From Oehlia diaphana (lineage: Eukaryota > Glomeromycota > Glomeromycetes > Glomerales > Glomeraceae), in NCBI GenBank assembly GCA_003833135.1, contig QZLH01000540.1:8638-54159 (forward strand): a stretch of DNA of 45,522 nucleotides, written 5' to 3'. Below, piece by piece: positions 21,691 to 34,490 of this stretch. The first letter of the stretch is position 1. Each line of letters begins with the position of its first letter. The notes below the pieces were generated by a model. That model was not told the origin of the DNA, did no database searches, and worked only from the letters and a program-made list of their open reading frames with translations. The translations under genes were made by a program, and so were the position numbers.

Positions 21691-24600
21691 GAGACGAATA
21701 TGAAGAATCATTTTTTATTAGATTATCCTCTTATTATATTATATTTAGACAAAATTATTGGTTTCCGTTTTCGTTATTCCTATCGGATTTGACAAAGTGT
21801 GGACTTGACATAATATGATCAATCTTTAGTATATAATCACTTTGCAAATAATTCGTTAAAAGTAAGAAATTTTTTAATTTTTGACCTTCTTTCATAAAGT
21901 TATAAAAATTCGTTTTTTAAATTTTCGTCATAAATTATAGATTAACACTATTTAGAGTAAAAATAAATATATGATAATGGTTTATTTATTTATGAGTAAA
22001 GTTTCTGTCGAAAAATTTCAGCTTTATTTCAGTTAATTATGTTTTTATTATCATTTCAGTTCTATTAACAAATATGTTTCTTTTAATATATAACGCGTAA
22101 ATAGTAAATTCTTAACGATTAAAAAGTATATGAATTCAATTTTTCGAAAATTATATACATAATTAAAGTGCATTTAAATATTCTTTCGATAATTCTTTAT
22201 CGCTATCATGTCCTATAGTCTTTTTACAAATAAAAATATATATAAGATTTACAAACTACTAGTCATATCGTACGTAATAGATATAATCGCTAGCAATAGC
22301 GAACATTTGTGCTATGATTGATTTTGATATATCTGAATTTTCTTATATAAACAAACTTAATCTTAGCATATGATTAGATAATTATAGTGTGATAGTGCAT
22401 AAACGTGATATTTTTCTCCAATCGCATGTATGCAAATGTATTCTTTCAGCAATTTAAAGTTATCGAGTTATAATTTGACACTGTAATTTCACCAAAAGAA
22501 TTGTATTGGTCTGTGTACAAATTATATCAGACCATATTGTGAATCTTTTTGTAAATCATTAAAAAAATTAACGATTGGATCATAGTTACCATTGATACAT
22601 TATAGTTACTTATAAAGTATTTTTTTTTTCGTTAATTTGATTGATCTTAATTGGCTATATAAAAATTGTTTATAAATAAACGATTAAAATGGGTTAAATA
22701 ATCAATGTTTATAGAATTAAAGCTTCTATAATTTGGTAATTTCTACATTACAAGCTGAAAGTTTATTTTTTTCTAAGTAAAAATCGTATGACAATAAATG
22801 TTTCGGGCAGCAGTATTCGTTCAAGCGTTCTGAAACCCAGGCACCTTTTGATACTTGATGATTTTACAGACCTCATCTAACGCGATTCAAATATTTCTTT
22901 GCTCATGAACTACATCTGCGTGCATATATTAAAAAGTACGCGCATCTCAATTTTATAACAACTCTATAAAAAATATACTGTTCGGTTTTTTGTTCGGAAA
23001 ATCAACCCCGTTCCGAACATTTACTTGGCATTTATTTGACATTCATCATGATATTTTACGTTTTTTATGTGGTTAAAAATTCCCAATCTCAGCATCTTTG
23101 TTGTATTAAATTGTAACAAATATTGCTATAACGTGCGAGTGTCCGGAAAATTGACCCCATTCCGAATATTTATCGGACAAACATTTTTTATAGGGCAATA
23201 TAATAAGTGATAAATTTATAAAATAGGACCTGAAAAAAGATTCATTTATGAATCTATGTTTCTACTCTAAAACGATTACATCCTATGTCTTGATATCAAT
23301 TTTAGTGAGTTAATTTTTAGTGCAGTCATGAGTATTATTTATTTAAAATTTTCTCCACATTTTTTATAATGTCAGCCAGTGCTACAAATTCCGGCTGGCA
23401 TTATCATCTAAAAAGGAAAGATTTACCAGTAAAGAATATTTTATTTAGTTAGCTAATGATTTAAAATGGGTAATTTAATCAGTTTTTTAAACTAAATATT
23501 CTAGAAACGTTTATCAAAGAGAGAAATAATTATAAATCCAACTGTGAATGAGAAATAAATTGAATCGTATTGCAAAATATTGCAGATTGTTCATCGCTAT
23601 ATATATTTTAATTGACTTTCAATTTCTCCATTAATCACATTTTATATACAATATTAATTATACAAGTTATGTAACGTTAAATATAGAGATACATTTAGTT
23701 AACAAAGAAAAATGAAGAATCACGAAATCGGGTCATTTGACCAGCTTATATAAATTTTATGTGAAAATAATAACTTCACACTTTTAAAAATTTCCCCTTT
23801 TAGAGTCCATAAAAGTAGTCTAGTAAAAATATGTGATATATTATGCAATATTTACTATTCTGTCAAAACGAAACGTTTTGTACATTGCTTGGCGCTTTCC
23901 TTTTATAACATACCAATTTTTTTTTGCCAGACATAGACCCCTATTTTTTAACAATAAATTTGTTATTTCATTTCAATAATTTTATTGTATCCGTCATACT
24001 TGAAAATAGTTAATAAATATGTAGAAATTGGGTTTGGGAATAAATAGTACTAGATGGGAGGTTGTGGTAAAACAAAAATATGTAACAATTTACAAATTAG
24101 TATGTAGAACTAGCTATTTTGAGATTAAAATAAAAGACCAATCAGAATCAAGAATAGATCTTCGTGCAGGTTTTGGTTGGTTCAAATTGAAAATTTGTGA
24201 TTTTTACGGAGCATGTTTATTCAAATATCTATAAAATACTATAATTGTATTAATACACTATAAATTTTTTCTTTATCTTTTCGCTATGCCCTTTGTGCTA
24301 TATATTTAAGCGCATACTGCAGATTTTATAACCTTTTTTTTACAAAAACTCATTAATTGAAAGAAAATGGTTTATTATTATATTATATAAATAACTATAC
24401 ATCTATTTATCATCAAAAATACAATCATCATCTTTCAAAAAAAAAAATAATAATAATTCTTTTTCTACTATAACGAACGACAATTACGATGAAAATATGA
24501 AAATGAATTCTTATATAGAAATGAAAGCAAAATAACATTGATTCCTGCGTGATGTTAATATATGTTTGTTTTTTTTCGTCCAATAAAATATATGAACGTC

Positions 24601-25775
24601 TAATCTGAATGTAAACTGAAATGAACATTTGATAATGACTAAATGTTTAGAAATAATTTTTCTATGTAATGTATAAAGACAAACACGATAATACCTTCAA
24701 GAATAGCTCCGTGACTTTTCATGCCTCATTCTCTCGATATAAAGAGGTCGGTTGTTAACAAATAAATAAAAAGACACAATGGAGGCAAACTAAAAAATGC
24801 ATGCGCTTTCGACTTGATGTTTTTAACTTTTAATTTAACATTTAACAGCAACGGATTTAATTACAATACATCTCGCCTTTTGATTAAATTCCAAAAAGAC
24901 AAAGAGTAATATTCATATTAATAATTAAACAATGGTACCATATATTTATGATGGCATGTAAAGCTGGGGTTTTCGCTTTTAATCGTTGCGAAAGACTTAA
25001 ATTTCCTAATCTTGATGCTCATTTGATTCTAGTTAGACAAGTTATTAGGCGCATATACAACTATTTTAAAATTTAACTTATCATACAATATTGTGTTTAG
25101 GTTTAGCCTAAATTTATTTAAATTTTTTAAAACTGATGTATTATAAATGTCATTGAAATTGAAATCGGAAATTTTACTCTAATACGGAACGGAATTTACT
25201 ATCCTATTTGATCAGGTTATGCCACGTCAGCTAATCTGACTAGTAGCTAAAGAATTTAAGAAAGCAAATATATACAGTATTGTTAAATAGATGCATTATA
25301 GTGTGATTATATGCATAGTTATATGTCAAGATTATGCAACTAATATATGAACAAATATGCATCATACTGTTATTGCTATAGTTAGTAGTCGCTCCAGTTA
25401 CATGCAAATGATGCAATAACTCATTATATGTTTATATAAACTCGTTTCTTGTTCTTTACAATGGTAATCGAACGTAACAACAATATCAATAAAACAATGA
25501 ATAGCAAACAATTATTCATCTTGTGATTTGATTTATTGTTTGAATGTATTTTAGGTTCATTAAAAAATCTAAAATTGTAAGAATTTACCATTGAATATAG
25601 TTTTTCCTTTTAGGTAAAGGACAAAGTTTTACATGCATGCATGTGCATTTTCTTTCACAAAGACATTTTTGATACAAAATAAGTTATCTGTAATGATCCT
25701 ACTTATCAGGTAATCACTTGAGACAATAATACCACGTGCATATACTTCGTTATGACTGCAAGCGATTGGACTAAA
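21691..25775. other. Long A/T-rich spacer
   Basis: About 4 kb without a supported gene. A degenerate direct repeat is present: GTTCGGAAAATCAACCCC around 22992 and GTCCGGAAAATTGACCCC around 23138. A near-perfect hairpin sits at about 23369-23407 (ATAATGTCAGCCAG against CTGGCATTAT). Frames at 24028-24234 and 24428-24628 look like chance. Confidence 0.5.
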
Positions 25776-25882
25776 CCCTTATAAAAAAAATTCTGAAAAA
25801 AACTCCGATAAATGAGTTTTTATTCCGAATATTCCAAAGAAACTCAGACACGTGATCATTTTCTGAAAAATTTTTTATAGGG
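25776..25882. mobile_element. MITE family B, copy 1
   Basis: A 107-bp element running from CCCTTATAAAAAAAATTCTG to a matching TATAGGG end. The interior holds AACTCCGATAAATGA and GAAACTCAGACACGTGATCA. It is the reverse-orientation relative of 39556-39666. Target-site duplication unclear. Confidence 0.7.
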
Positions 25883-26346
25883 AACATCTACTAGAAGAAA
25901 GCGTATTTTTATCTAAATCAATTAAATATCATACCACTGATAATTCGTTATCCTTAATATATTGAAAGGAGAGATAGAAATGGAAAGAAATATCAAGCTG
26001 ATAAATTTCACCTTTGGATTTGTTTTGAATATGCCGCTCCAAATTCTTAATTGAGATTTGGTCCTGAAGTCCTTACATCCAGTTCTTGACTATCAAGACA
26101 TAATAAATTTTTGAAGAATATAATTAATATTGTTTGAAATGTAGTTCGCAGTAAACATGAATACAAAATATTGGACTGACAACAAAATTTTTAACACAGT
26201 GCACCTCCCTGATAACATATATTCGGAGTCTAATTTAAAATTATTTTATTCGTTGACCATATCTTATTTTGTTTATTTTAAATTAATTGGCGCAATTATT
26301 TGGCATTATTATTCATCTATTTTATTTGATTTGTATATTAGTTTAT

Positions 26347-26354
26347 TATATAAA
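26347..26354 (+). promoter_or_regulatory. TATA-like box upstream of small gene 3
   Basis: TATATAAA lies about 100 bp before the ATG at 26451, a spacing similar to that at members 1 and 5. Confidence 0.35.
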
Positions 26355-26450
26355 TACACGCACCAGATTAAAAAATATTTTCATTTCTTTACGTATCATA
26401 AAAACATCATTTTCCTTCAACATTTTATATATACTATATAATATACTGTA

Positions 26451-26606
26451 ATGGCTCCTCAAAGAAGACGAAGAACAAATAGAAAACATATTCAAATTAA
26501 TGTACTCATCAGAAATGAAGACACGTTGAAACTCATTGAGAAACTTCCTCAACAAATTCAAAGTGACTTATTGATAGACCAATTTTTTAATGGATTTTCT
26601 ATGTAA
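26451..26606 (+). CDS. Small arginine-rich protein, family member 3 (51 aa)
   Basis: ATG start, 51 codons. It begins M-A-P-Q-R-R-R-R-T-N-R-K, has R-N-E-D-T-L-K-L-I in the centre, then L-P-Q-Q-I, D-L-L-I, and ends DQFFNGFSM. It aligns with member 1 almost without gaps apart from a shorter basic region: ED/GD-TL, PQQI, DLL and QFF-GG/NG coincide. No signal peptide or membrane span. This is the only intact member on the + strand. Thirty-nine nt after the stop lies ACAG/GTAAGAAAAG, followed by a pyrimidine-rich TTATTTTAG acceptor; see the feature at 26646-26713. A longer ATG frame at 26157-26441 ends just upstream but covers the presumed promoter and has no protein character. Confidence 0.7.
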   Translation: MAPQRRRRTNRKHIQINVLIRNEDTLKLIEKLPQQIQSDLLIDQFFNGFSM

Positions 26607-26645
26607 ATTATAACCGATTAAAAAGCTAAAATAAAAATTGAACAG

Positions 26646-26713
26646 GTAAGAAAAGACTTATTATGCAAAATATTGTAACAAAATACTTTTTAATTAATTT
26701 CTTATTATTTTAG
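26646..26713 (+). other. Candidate 3'-UTR intron of small gene 3
   Basis: GTAAGAAAAGACTTATTATG begins a 68-nt stretch that ends in TTCTTATTATTTTAG, a good GT-AG intron of the size used in the receptor genes. It starts 39 nt after the stop codon. The first 25 nt resemble the sequence at the same place downstream of member 2. Splicing is inferred. Confidence 0.45.
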
Positions 26714-29604
26714 ACGTTTTATTTGATAAAATTTCTATATTATTATATGTATATGTATGCTTGAATTTTTGTCTTGAAAAACATGAAATATTATTAGTTG
26801 TCTTTATAATATCGGATAAACGTTTATAAATTAATCTTTATTAAATTGCCATCTTGCCTTTTTTTTATTCTTCTATCAGTTCGCAATTAAAATATTGTTT
26901 ACTTATACAAAGAGCGTATTTACTGTATAATAGAAGATTATTATATTATTTATTATCGAAATAGCTAAATAATAAAATTTTTAAGAACATTGTTTACCTG
27001 ATTTGGTCTAGAATTTTCCGATGAAGGTTTGGTTCTCACCATAAAATAAAGAAAAATTAATCGGCAATAAAATAAATTTGTTATACGGCATCATAGGAAG
27101 GGTGGCTCTTAGACTGAGAATGTGCAAAGGACTGAAAAAATTAATTCTTCTGTTATATTCTAATTTCGATTTGTTCATCAAAAGCATAACCATAGCTAAA
27201 TAAATAATGAAAGCTATTTCGGATAGGATTTAGCGAATAATAATTAAGGAAAAAATATTTTGTTATCACGTGATTCGATGAATAATGAGTGACGATCAAA
27301 TATAACGCGGTACAACATTTTTTCAGGGCCGGAATTATGATAATTTCGGTCAGTACCTAAAAAAGGCAATAACATTCCGCAGGCATTATCTATAAAAGGA
27401 AGGATTTTCATTATTTTTTTTGGTGCGAGAATTAAATCGTAACTGTTCCTAATAGATTTATTTGTCTATTGCTTACACATTATATGAAATATTCTTTCTC
27501 TCTCTTTTTTTTTCTCTTTTCTTTTCTCTCTTTTATTCCGTATCATTTTTAAGAAGAACTAAGTATTCTTAACTGCCAGCTTAAATGTATTGTATGTAAA
27601 AGAGAATATTTAGCATATATTAAACTTTATAATAGACGCGTTTTTTTTACAGAAAATCATTGCCAAACTATAACTTAATACTTGCGCTTTACGGCATAAT
27701 TTGAGTAATTGGCCAAACAAAACTGGCTTTTACTGATTAAATAAAGTTGTTCAAAAGATATGAAAATATGCTCAACGATCGTACAAACTAATATCTTTAA
27801 ATATTCATGAAGTTATTTTTCATTATACCTTCTATTTTACAGCACTTTAATTAAATAATATTGACTTTAGTCATATAAGTAAAATTATTCAGCAGTTGGG
27901 AGAACTGGTTTCTATTAAATTAACTTGAGTAATTTATAATTAATAGTTAGTGGATAAATGTGTTTAGTTTAGTATAAAACTTTTTGTATCTATTTGATAA
28001 CAGATAAATATTAAAATAACAAAATTTTGGTCTTTTTGTTATATTTGGGACTTTTTTGCGCGAAACAAATGTTTTTCGTACCCCATTTTAAGCATTTTAA
28101 TCCAATCATATTTAAGAAAATTAATGTCACGTTTTAAACACGTGAATGATAATCATTTCCTCATTTAGTACCTTCTTGTCTACTGGGGCAATTGTACAAC
28201 GTATATTTTTTTAGGTATAAAAAAAAATAATGTAATCGAAATTTAAAAGTAATATTGTTCAAACTTGATTTATAATAAAGAAAATCTTAAGTTTTACGCG
28301 TTGAGGGATCTACCTTTTTTTTTTTAAAAGATTTCACATTTCACAAATTCACAATGACAAATCCTCATTATGATTACCCACTTGCATAGTTGCATTATAA
28401 TAATGTTAATCCTAGTACATATTAATCATCATCATGTGCAGCTGCGCCATGTGTAGCCAAAACAATATTAGCATTATATTGAGCATCACAAAAAAATTAT
28501 CTTCAAGCGAATAAATGCGAGAATTTTTTAAAAGAATGTTCTTTTATTTTTTGTTATTGGTAGATATTTTTAAATTTTTTTTTTTTTTTGTGGCTATCAT
28601 ATGCGATGGAAATTACCAAACTTAAGCAAAATCGGTGGCGATTCAACCAATTTGTAAATGTTCACATGATTAGATCTAACTATTAGTTACTTAATTTGTC
28701 CCACTTTGGATTAATTACTTCGTCGACATTGGTTATCTTATAATAACCAATAATAATACATTTTAAAAAGAATAAGGCAATGCTTGCTGCGTTCTCATTC
28801 AATGATTTCTACAATAGGTTGAAAAGGTTTAAAACAAAAGATTATGGTTGATTGAATGAAAATATAAATGAATATTTAATATGTTAAGCGTTTACAACTA
28901 TGAATTTCTTATTTCGAACAATAATAATTTATAAATATTATAAAAGAATGTTAATAATCACTTTAAAATTGAAAATTTCGTTTATTTTTCTTTTCTCTCG
29001 TACAGCGATGCTGCAGCTTTTTGAAAACTTGAAAAAACAACAATAAAATAATGTAGAATAACTTTTCTCTTAAGAAATTTTATATATATATAATTTATTT
29101 ATTATTCATTTATATTATCACCGCCGTTAATTTTAATAAATGAAAAAATTTAAAATAACGGTGATGAATCATAAAATTATACGAAATAAATTTTAATTAT
29201 TCTTAAAATTTTTTTCATACTGCATTTAAATTTAAATGCTTTGTTCATAAAAAAAAGTATTTTCCAAATTTTAAGCTAAATAATATATTAAAACAAAATA
29301 CGCATCACAATGAATAAAGAAAAAAGAAAAAAACAAATATTTGTATCAAAAACAATTCAGTAGTTAACTATGGACGTTGCATAAATAATATTTCCTTAAA
29401 GCTTAAAGCAAAAGTGGAAAATGAATAAAATGAATTAAAATTTTTTTTTAAAAAAAAACTTATGACTATTTCCAAAGTGATAAATAGAAATATAAACAAT
29501 ATATATAATGAATATTCAAATATAATCAATTAATGTGATAAGAAAAACAACAAATCTTCCCTCATAGTCGGATTTTTTTGTTTTATGCCAAGCATATCTC
29601 ATAT
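26714..29604. other. A/T-rich spacer
   Basis: No supported gene. A pyrimidine-rich run lies at 27492-27535. A patch with GGGCCGGAATTATG lies near 27327. An imperfect hairpin lies at about 29119-29166 (ATCACCG against CGGTGAT). Confidence 0.5.
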
Positions 29605-29793
29605 TCAATCAAAAGAACATCCATTATATAAGGCTTGTTGAATCGGGACATCAGTTTCTTGTTGTTGAATATTCAAAATAAGCTCTAACATGGTAGGAAA
29701 TTTCCTACTGTCAACCCTTCGTTGTAGAACCCTCCGACGTGGAACCCATCGCCGTGGTCTCATTAATCTTCTATTTCTCCTATAAGAATACAT
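29605..29793 (-). CDS. Small arginine-rich protein, family member 4, divergent (62 aa)
   Basis: ATG start, 62 residues, 13 of the first 31 being arginine (R-R-N-R-R, R-P-R-R-W, P-R-R-R, Q-R-R). The second half has M-L-E-L-I-L-N-I-Q-Q-Q and P-I-Q-Q-A-L, and the end is YNGCSFD, corresponding to F-N-G-S-S-F in other members. The order basic half, leucine/glutamine middle and N-G-x-S-F end is kept, but identity is low. No candidate splice donor is visible in the first 100 nt after the stop. Membership is therefore likely rather than certain. A role is not apparent; the basic half could bind RNA or DNA. Confidence 0.55.
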   Translation of the reverse strand: MYSYRRNRRLMRPRRWVPRRRVLQRRVDSRKFPTMLELILNIQQQETDVPIQQALYNGCSFD

Positions 29794-30183
29794 TTGAGTA
29801 TACTTGTATAAATATAATGTATATTTATGTATACTCGACGAAGAAGTATAAAGGTATTTTACGTATAGAATAAAATTGCTGAGTTTTCTTTATGTATCGG
29901 ACAAATAATATATTGCATAACAAGATTTTTGCAAATGAAGCACTAAGTAAGTAGGAGTTCAATGAGAAATTTTCGTATTTTTATAATTTAAAAGATTTAA
30001 AGAAAACCAATTCGTATAAACGATACAATATTATGGAAAGAAGCAAGCATCAATAGAAAACTTGTTTCTATTAAGAGCAGATATTAAAGTTTATCATTAT
30101 CACGAAATACATGAGAATTTCATACATTTTTTTCATGAGATTTAGAATAATATAAAACTGTCGTTACATGTGTGAAAACACAA

Positions 30184-30612
30184 ATGCTGTGTATGTGTAA
30201 AAAAAAACGGTATAAATATATTGAAGCTAAGACCGAAGTTTCAAACTTTTCGTATGATAATCTTTATTTACGAGAATGGGAAAATCTCAAATTGATTGAT
30301 AAAAGCACTAAAGATTTGATGAAGAAATCTAAAAGATACGACGTGATCATCTTTATCTGTTCAAGTATTTACTATTTGAAGAATATTTGAACCCTTACTT
30401 TATACTTGCATAGATGATAATATACATTCACTCGGCTAAAATTTTTTTTTTTTTTTTTAGAATTCATAAATTATACTTTATTGAACTTAACAGATAAAGA
30501 AGTTGTGACTAACCAAATAATTTCAGATAATGAGAAAGAACAATATGATCCGTGTTCAGTAAGAAACACAAAGTTCCCATGTATAAAAAAAAAGGTACTA
30601 TTTAGATATTAG
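30184..30612 (+). CDS. Possible two-exon gene, unidentified (110 aa)
   Basis: The model is exon 1 30184-30364 (ATG start) and exon 2 30461-30612 (TAG stop), joined by a 96-nt intron with donor A/GTATTTAC and acceptor (T)nAG; the phases agree. The product is basic with charged stretches such as Y-K-Y-I-E-A-K-T-E-V and N-L-Y-L-R-E-W-E-N-L-K-L-I-D-K-S-T-K. The second exon has L-L-N-L-T-D-K-E-V-V and S-D-N-E-K-E-Q-Y-D-P. No domain is recognised. Support comes only from compositional character and a phase-compatible junction; chance or an old exon remains possible. Confidence 0.3.
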
Positions 30613-32100
30613 ATGGGATGGTCTAAGGGGTGGATTAATCAAACTGTTCAAATTTTCACCCCTAAATAACTGCATGATGACATATAATCTCTTACAATGG
30701 CTAAGTCGAAAAAATGGTCTGTTTATCTATTGCTCAAGTTTTTCAACAAAGATAAGAGAATCTTTGCACACAATAATTTATATCGTTTAGTACTGTGTAA
30801 AATATGTAATTGTAATAAATATAATAAAGTTCATCTACAGGAATTTTATGAGATGATTTACTGCAAGTAATTTAAGGACTACTCAAGTATTTCAATTTTT
30901 TTTTTTTTTTTTTTTTTTTGTGCATAAAAAAAAAAATTTATAACAATGCTAAATGAATGTATTTTATCTTGCTTACCCTGTTTAATAATGATTAACAATG
31001 AATTTGCAATGTAGAAATCAATATAAAGCGAAATTATTTGGATGGAAATGATCGACAAAAAGTAAATAAATTAAAATATAATTTCTAATAATTTAAATTG
31101 GTAAAACTTGAAAGTTTACTTTTAAAGTTAGCCTTTTTTGTATCATTTATTAGATATTATATGTATTCATTTTCGGAATTAAAAATCCGACCTTTTGAGT
31201 TAAAAACCATTTAGTAATTAAATAAGGACATCAATATAGGAGGATATCCGATATCAATAAAAATATAAAATTTAGCCGAATTGAATTTGTAATGCAAAAA
31301 TACAAATTTAAAAATTCAATTTTTTTTTTTTTTTCAAAACTTAATATTCACTTTTATGTCATATCACCCATTAAAGAAATTCTATATTTTTTAGTCACCT
31401 TATAAAAAATTTATTCCGTGTTTTTTTTTTATTCCATATTAATGTATCATATTCACGGATTTATAGCCTCAAAACATGGAAATTAACCAAAGTTGCTTAG
31501 ACATTAGTAAATGTTCATATTCGAGAAGTATTACAGAAATAACGGATAAAATTTTTTACAGGTGAAAAAAGGCTCTCCTACGAAGAGGCATGATAACTGA
31601 ATGTGTCTTGATAGTAATAATATCTTCTATTTCAAAATAATGTAACCGAACCAAATATCATATAAGTGATATCTACTAACTCATAATATTTTTACCTTCT
31701 AAAACTCTTTCTTACAAAAGTGCACAATTCTCAAAAATATAGCCGAAATTGCATTATTTCAAGGACGGAATCACGATAAATTAAGACATTAATTAAAAAT
31801 CACTTAATATGTAGAGACGTGTGAATTGTGATTAACGAATTCCAAAGAACTACCACTGATTCAGACTGCAAAGCGACAATATTCCCTGCAGAAACTCGCT
31901 AGGAATTATCAGTAGACAACTTAGTTTGGTAAGACTTCACATAAAATAATTTTATTAGCAATATCTTCACATAGGCCTAATTTCTATAAATTCTACTATT
32001 ACATTATTATGACATGAAATATGCGATCAAAATAATATGGTAATTGTGTTATTTCAGTTTTTGATAATTTCGAAAACATACCATACTATTATCATAATAT
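30613..32100. other. A/T-rich spacer with repeats
   Basis: A small inverted repeat around 30623-30668 pairs TAAGGGGTG with CACCCCTAA. Near 31449-31487 a segment with TTTATAGCCTCAAAACATG repeats 14415-14455. No supported gene. Confidence 0.45.
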
Positions 32101-32400
32101 ATATTGTTCAAGAATTTATGTAAATGGTTCATGGCATGGTTGAGAATTCCAATGTATGTAAAGCAACCTGTGATCTCAAAAGCAACGAATCTTCAAGTCA
32201 CCAGCTGGCCAACTATATCTCAATATCTTCCCAGGATTTCTTCATACTTATAGCCCCTATCTGATTTTGAGAATAGGACTCATCTTGCAGTCAAATTTAT
32301 CTTCTCACGTATCCGGGATGTCTGGTGCTCAGGAGAGACTGGGATTTAACTGAATACATCATCAAGTAGCTTGCCGGTATGGTGTTAATATTTAAATTTG
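32101..32400. other. Patch of higher G+C, possibly old coding sequence
   Basis: About 250 bp is richer in G+C than its neighbours (for example CCGGGATGTCTGGTGCTCAG). One + frame is open for about 75 codons, ending near 32352, but has no ATG start and no recognisable domain. It may be an old exon of whatever the exon at 32462 belonged to, or an inserted repeat. Confidence 0.25.
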
Positions 32401-32461
32401 CGCTCACAGATAATTTAATTATTTGAAAATTGATATTTGTCAAATTTTATCACATTATTAG

Positions 32462-32605
32462 CAAAGAAGGAATTCGAACTGATCACGAAAAAAATGGATT
32501 TCCAATGACCGCAGAATTTGAGGATTTTGATGATACTTTATTTATAAAAATGGAATCCTTCCGTCTTTATAATTCTAGTGGTTCATTTAGCCAGAAAGTG
32601 ACGTA
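32462..32605 (+). CDS. Coding-like terminal exon, unidentified
   Basis: After a good acceptor (CACATTATTAG) a frame of 47 codons runs to a TAA stop. The text is strongly protein-like for such A/T-rich DNA: K-E-G-I-R-T-D-H-E-K-N-G-F-P-M-T-A-E-F, then D-D-T-L-F-I-K-M, L-Y-N-S-S-G-S-F. No upstream exon could be joined with confidence, although a donor candidate CTTGCCG/GTATGG lies at about 32377. It is either the last exon of a gene or a detached remnant. No family recognised. Confidence 0.4.
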
Positions 32606-34440
32606 ATAATAATTTTTTTTTTTTATTAAATTTTTTCACTGATCGTCTTTAATTTGCGTAGCGTATTTTTCTATTTGTCTGTGCCCATAAATTCATCACA
32701 ATTCTAAAGCATGATGTAACAATATAATAGGTTAACAAGGTAAAGCTTCTTGAAAACTATCTCAAAGAGTTTTGAAACGAAATTTTGAATTACTATGCAT
32801 CTAGTGAACATAAATCATAATAGGATGAATTTAGTTCATCCAACTCATCTTAACGAGGCAAGTCGTATAAGCATTCATTTGATGTCAAGCCAAATTTTCA
32901 AAATAACCTTATACAAACAGAGAGACAATGAGAGGCCTTTCAATATCGAAAAACAAACTTTTGAAAGGTTGATGCTACGAATAACAGAAAAGTGAAAAAG
33001 ATGAAAGAGTAAATGTAGGAGAATTCAAAAAGTTTAAACTTCATCATACAGTATTATACTAATTATAATAATTTATCGCCAGTATTTTTTTTTGCTATTT
33101 CTTATTGTCCCCTTTTTCTTTTTCTTTCATTTTCTTTCATTTTCCTTTTCTTTAACTAGTAAGCTGGAAGCCTTAATTTAGAAATAAGGATGTCTGTAGC
33201 GATAAACTCATGAATAACGACGTGAAAAGAAATTTAATGCATTTTCATAGTAATCAGTGTACAAACCATAGTAAGTAAGACTCCAAATTCCACAATTCTA
33301 AATAATCGAAATGCAACAAATTTAATTAAAACTTGAATTAATAATTTATGGTTCTGGAATCTGAAGTTACGACATGAATTCTTTAAAATTATTCATTTAA
33401 TGATCAATGAATATAATGAAGATTTATAATTACACTACTCAAGAATTTCAAGAATAACAGCGATATTTCTTTTTAATAAACTTTCTATAAACATACTGCA
33501 AATAGTTTAATTGTTTATAACCAATCTTTATTATCTCAATAAATTACATAAATCATGTCATGATTAATTATAAATTTTTTTGTTAATTTTACATTATAAT
33601 TATAAGTTAACTCTGGTCGAGTTCATAATGCTGCGATTAAACAATATAAAAATAAATTCACACTTTTACCACTTTTATCTAAAAGCTAAAAATGAACATT
33701 TTACAATGCTGCTTCATGCATTATTTTATTGAGTATAATATTAATTATATTAATTGTAAAAACAATAGTTGAATACCAAGTTACCAACGCCGCAAGTTAC
33801 ATACTAACCATATTTAGATTTCTTCCAAAAAAAAAAAGAATATTCTTCTATTCTTCAGAAATTTTGCCAATTGTAACCAATGTGACCTTATTTTTGTGGT
33901 ATAAACAACAATTCAGTTAATAATAGATAATATAAATAAAAATTTTTAATAAATACATATAAAAAAAATTAATAAAAAAAAAAATTTAAAACCGCACCGG
34001 AAATTTTTTAAATTTTTTATTAAAAAAAATTTTTTAAATATATTTGCTATTAATAAGGCAACTAGGCAATTCGATTGGATCGATTTGTCAGCTGGATTGG
34101 ACTTTACTTAATTTCCTAGAACGAGAAATTGGATTGTGTACGACATCATTTTCTTAAGAATATAGGTATTCTCGTGCCGATCTTTATTTCTTGTTTGGAT
34201 TGTAGGATTAGATTGGATCCCTGTGCTTCTGTAGTACAAATAATAATGATTGCACGGTTGCACCTTTGTTCGATACGTGATAGTCGGGACACGGGATACA
34301 CCTGATTTGGCTTAATTAATGACGCAAATTTATCCTGAACCGGGGCCGGGGGTCCAGGTTCTTTATCCTTTTTTTTTTTATTTTTATCATAAATGACATG
34401 TATCCTAAACCGCCTATATAAATAAGTTTTTTTAAGAGTA
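32606..34440. other. A/T-rich spacer
   Basis: No supported gene. Frames at 32795-32995 (+), 33729-33920 (+) and 34146-34448 (-) have no recognisable domains; the last crosses repeat-like sequence with a G+C-rich patch near 34339. Confidence 0.4.
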
Positions 34441-34455
34441 ATCGTCACGTGATAA

Positions 34456-34490
34456 ATACAGTTGCGGTCAAAGATAAGAACCCGAACCCC
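34456..34490. repeat. Possible single end of a Tc1-like element
   Basis: TACAGTTGCGGTCAAAGATA followed by AGAACCCGAACCC resembles the terminal repeat of Tc1-type transposons, which often begin CAGT and insert at TA. The opposite end was not found in the window, so the call is tentative. Confidence 0.25.

Noticed and set aside
26157..26441. 94-codon ATG frame upstream of small gene 3
   Set aside because: Phe/Tyr/Ile-rich text typical of A/T-rich noise, and it covers the presumed promoter of small gene 3; no counterpart upstream of other members.
34146..34448. 100-codon frame on the minus strand
   Set aside because: Crosses repeat-like sequence and a poly-T-derived lysine run; no domain or start context.
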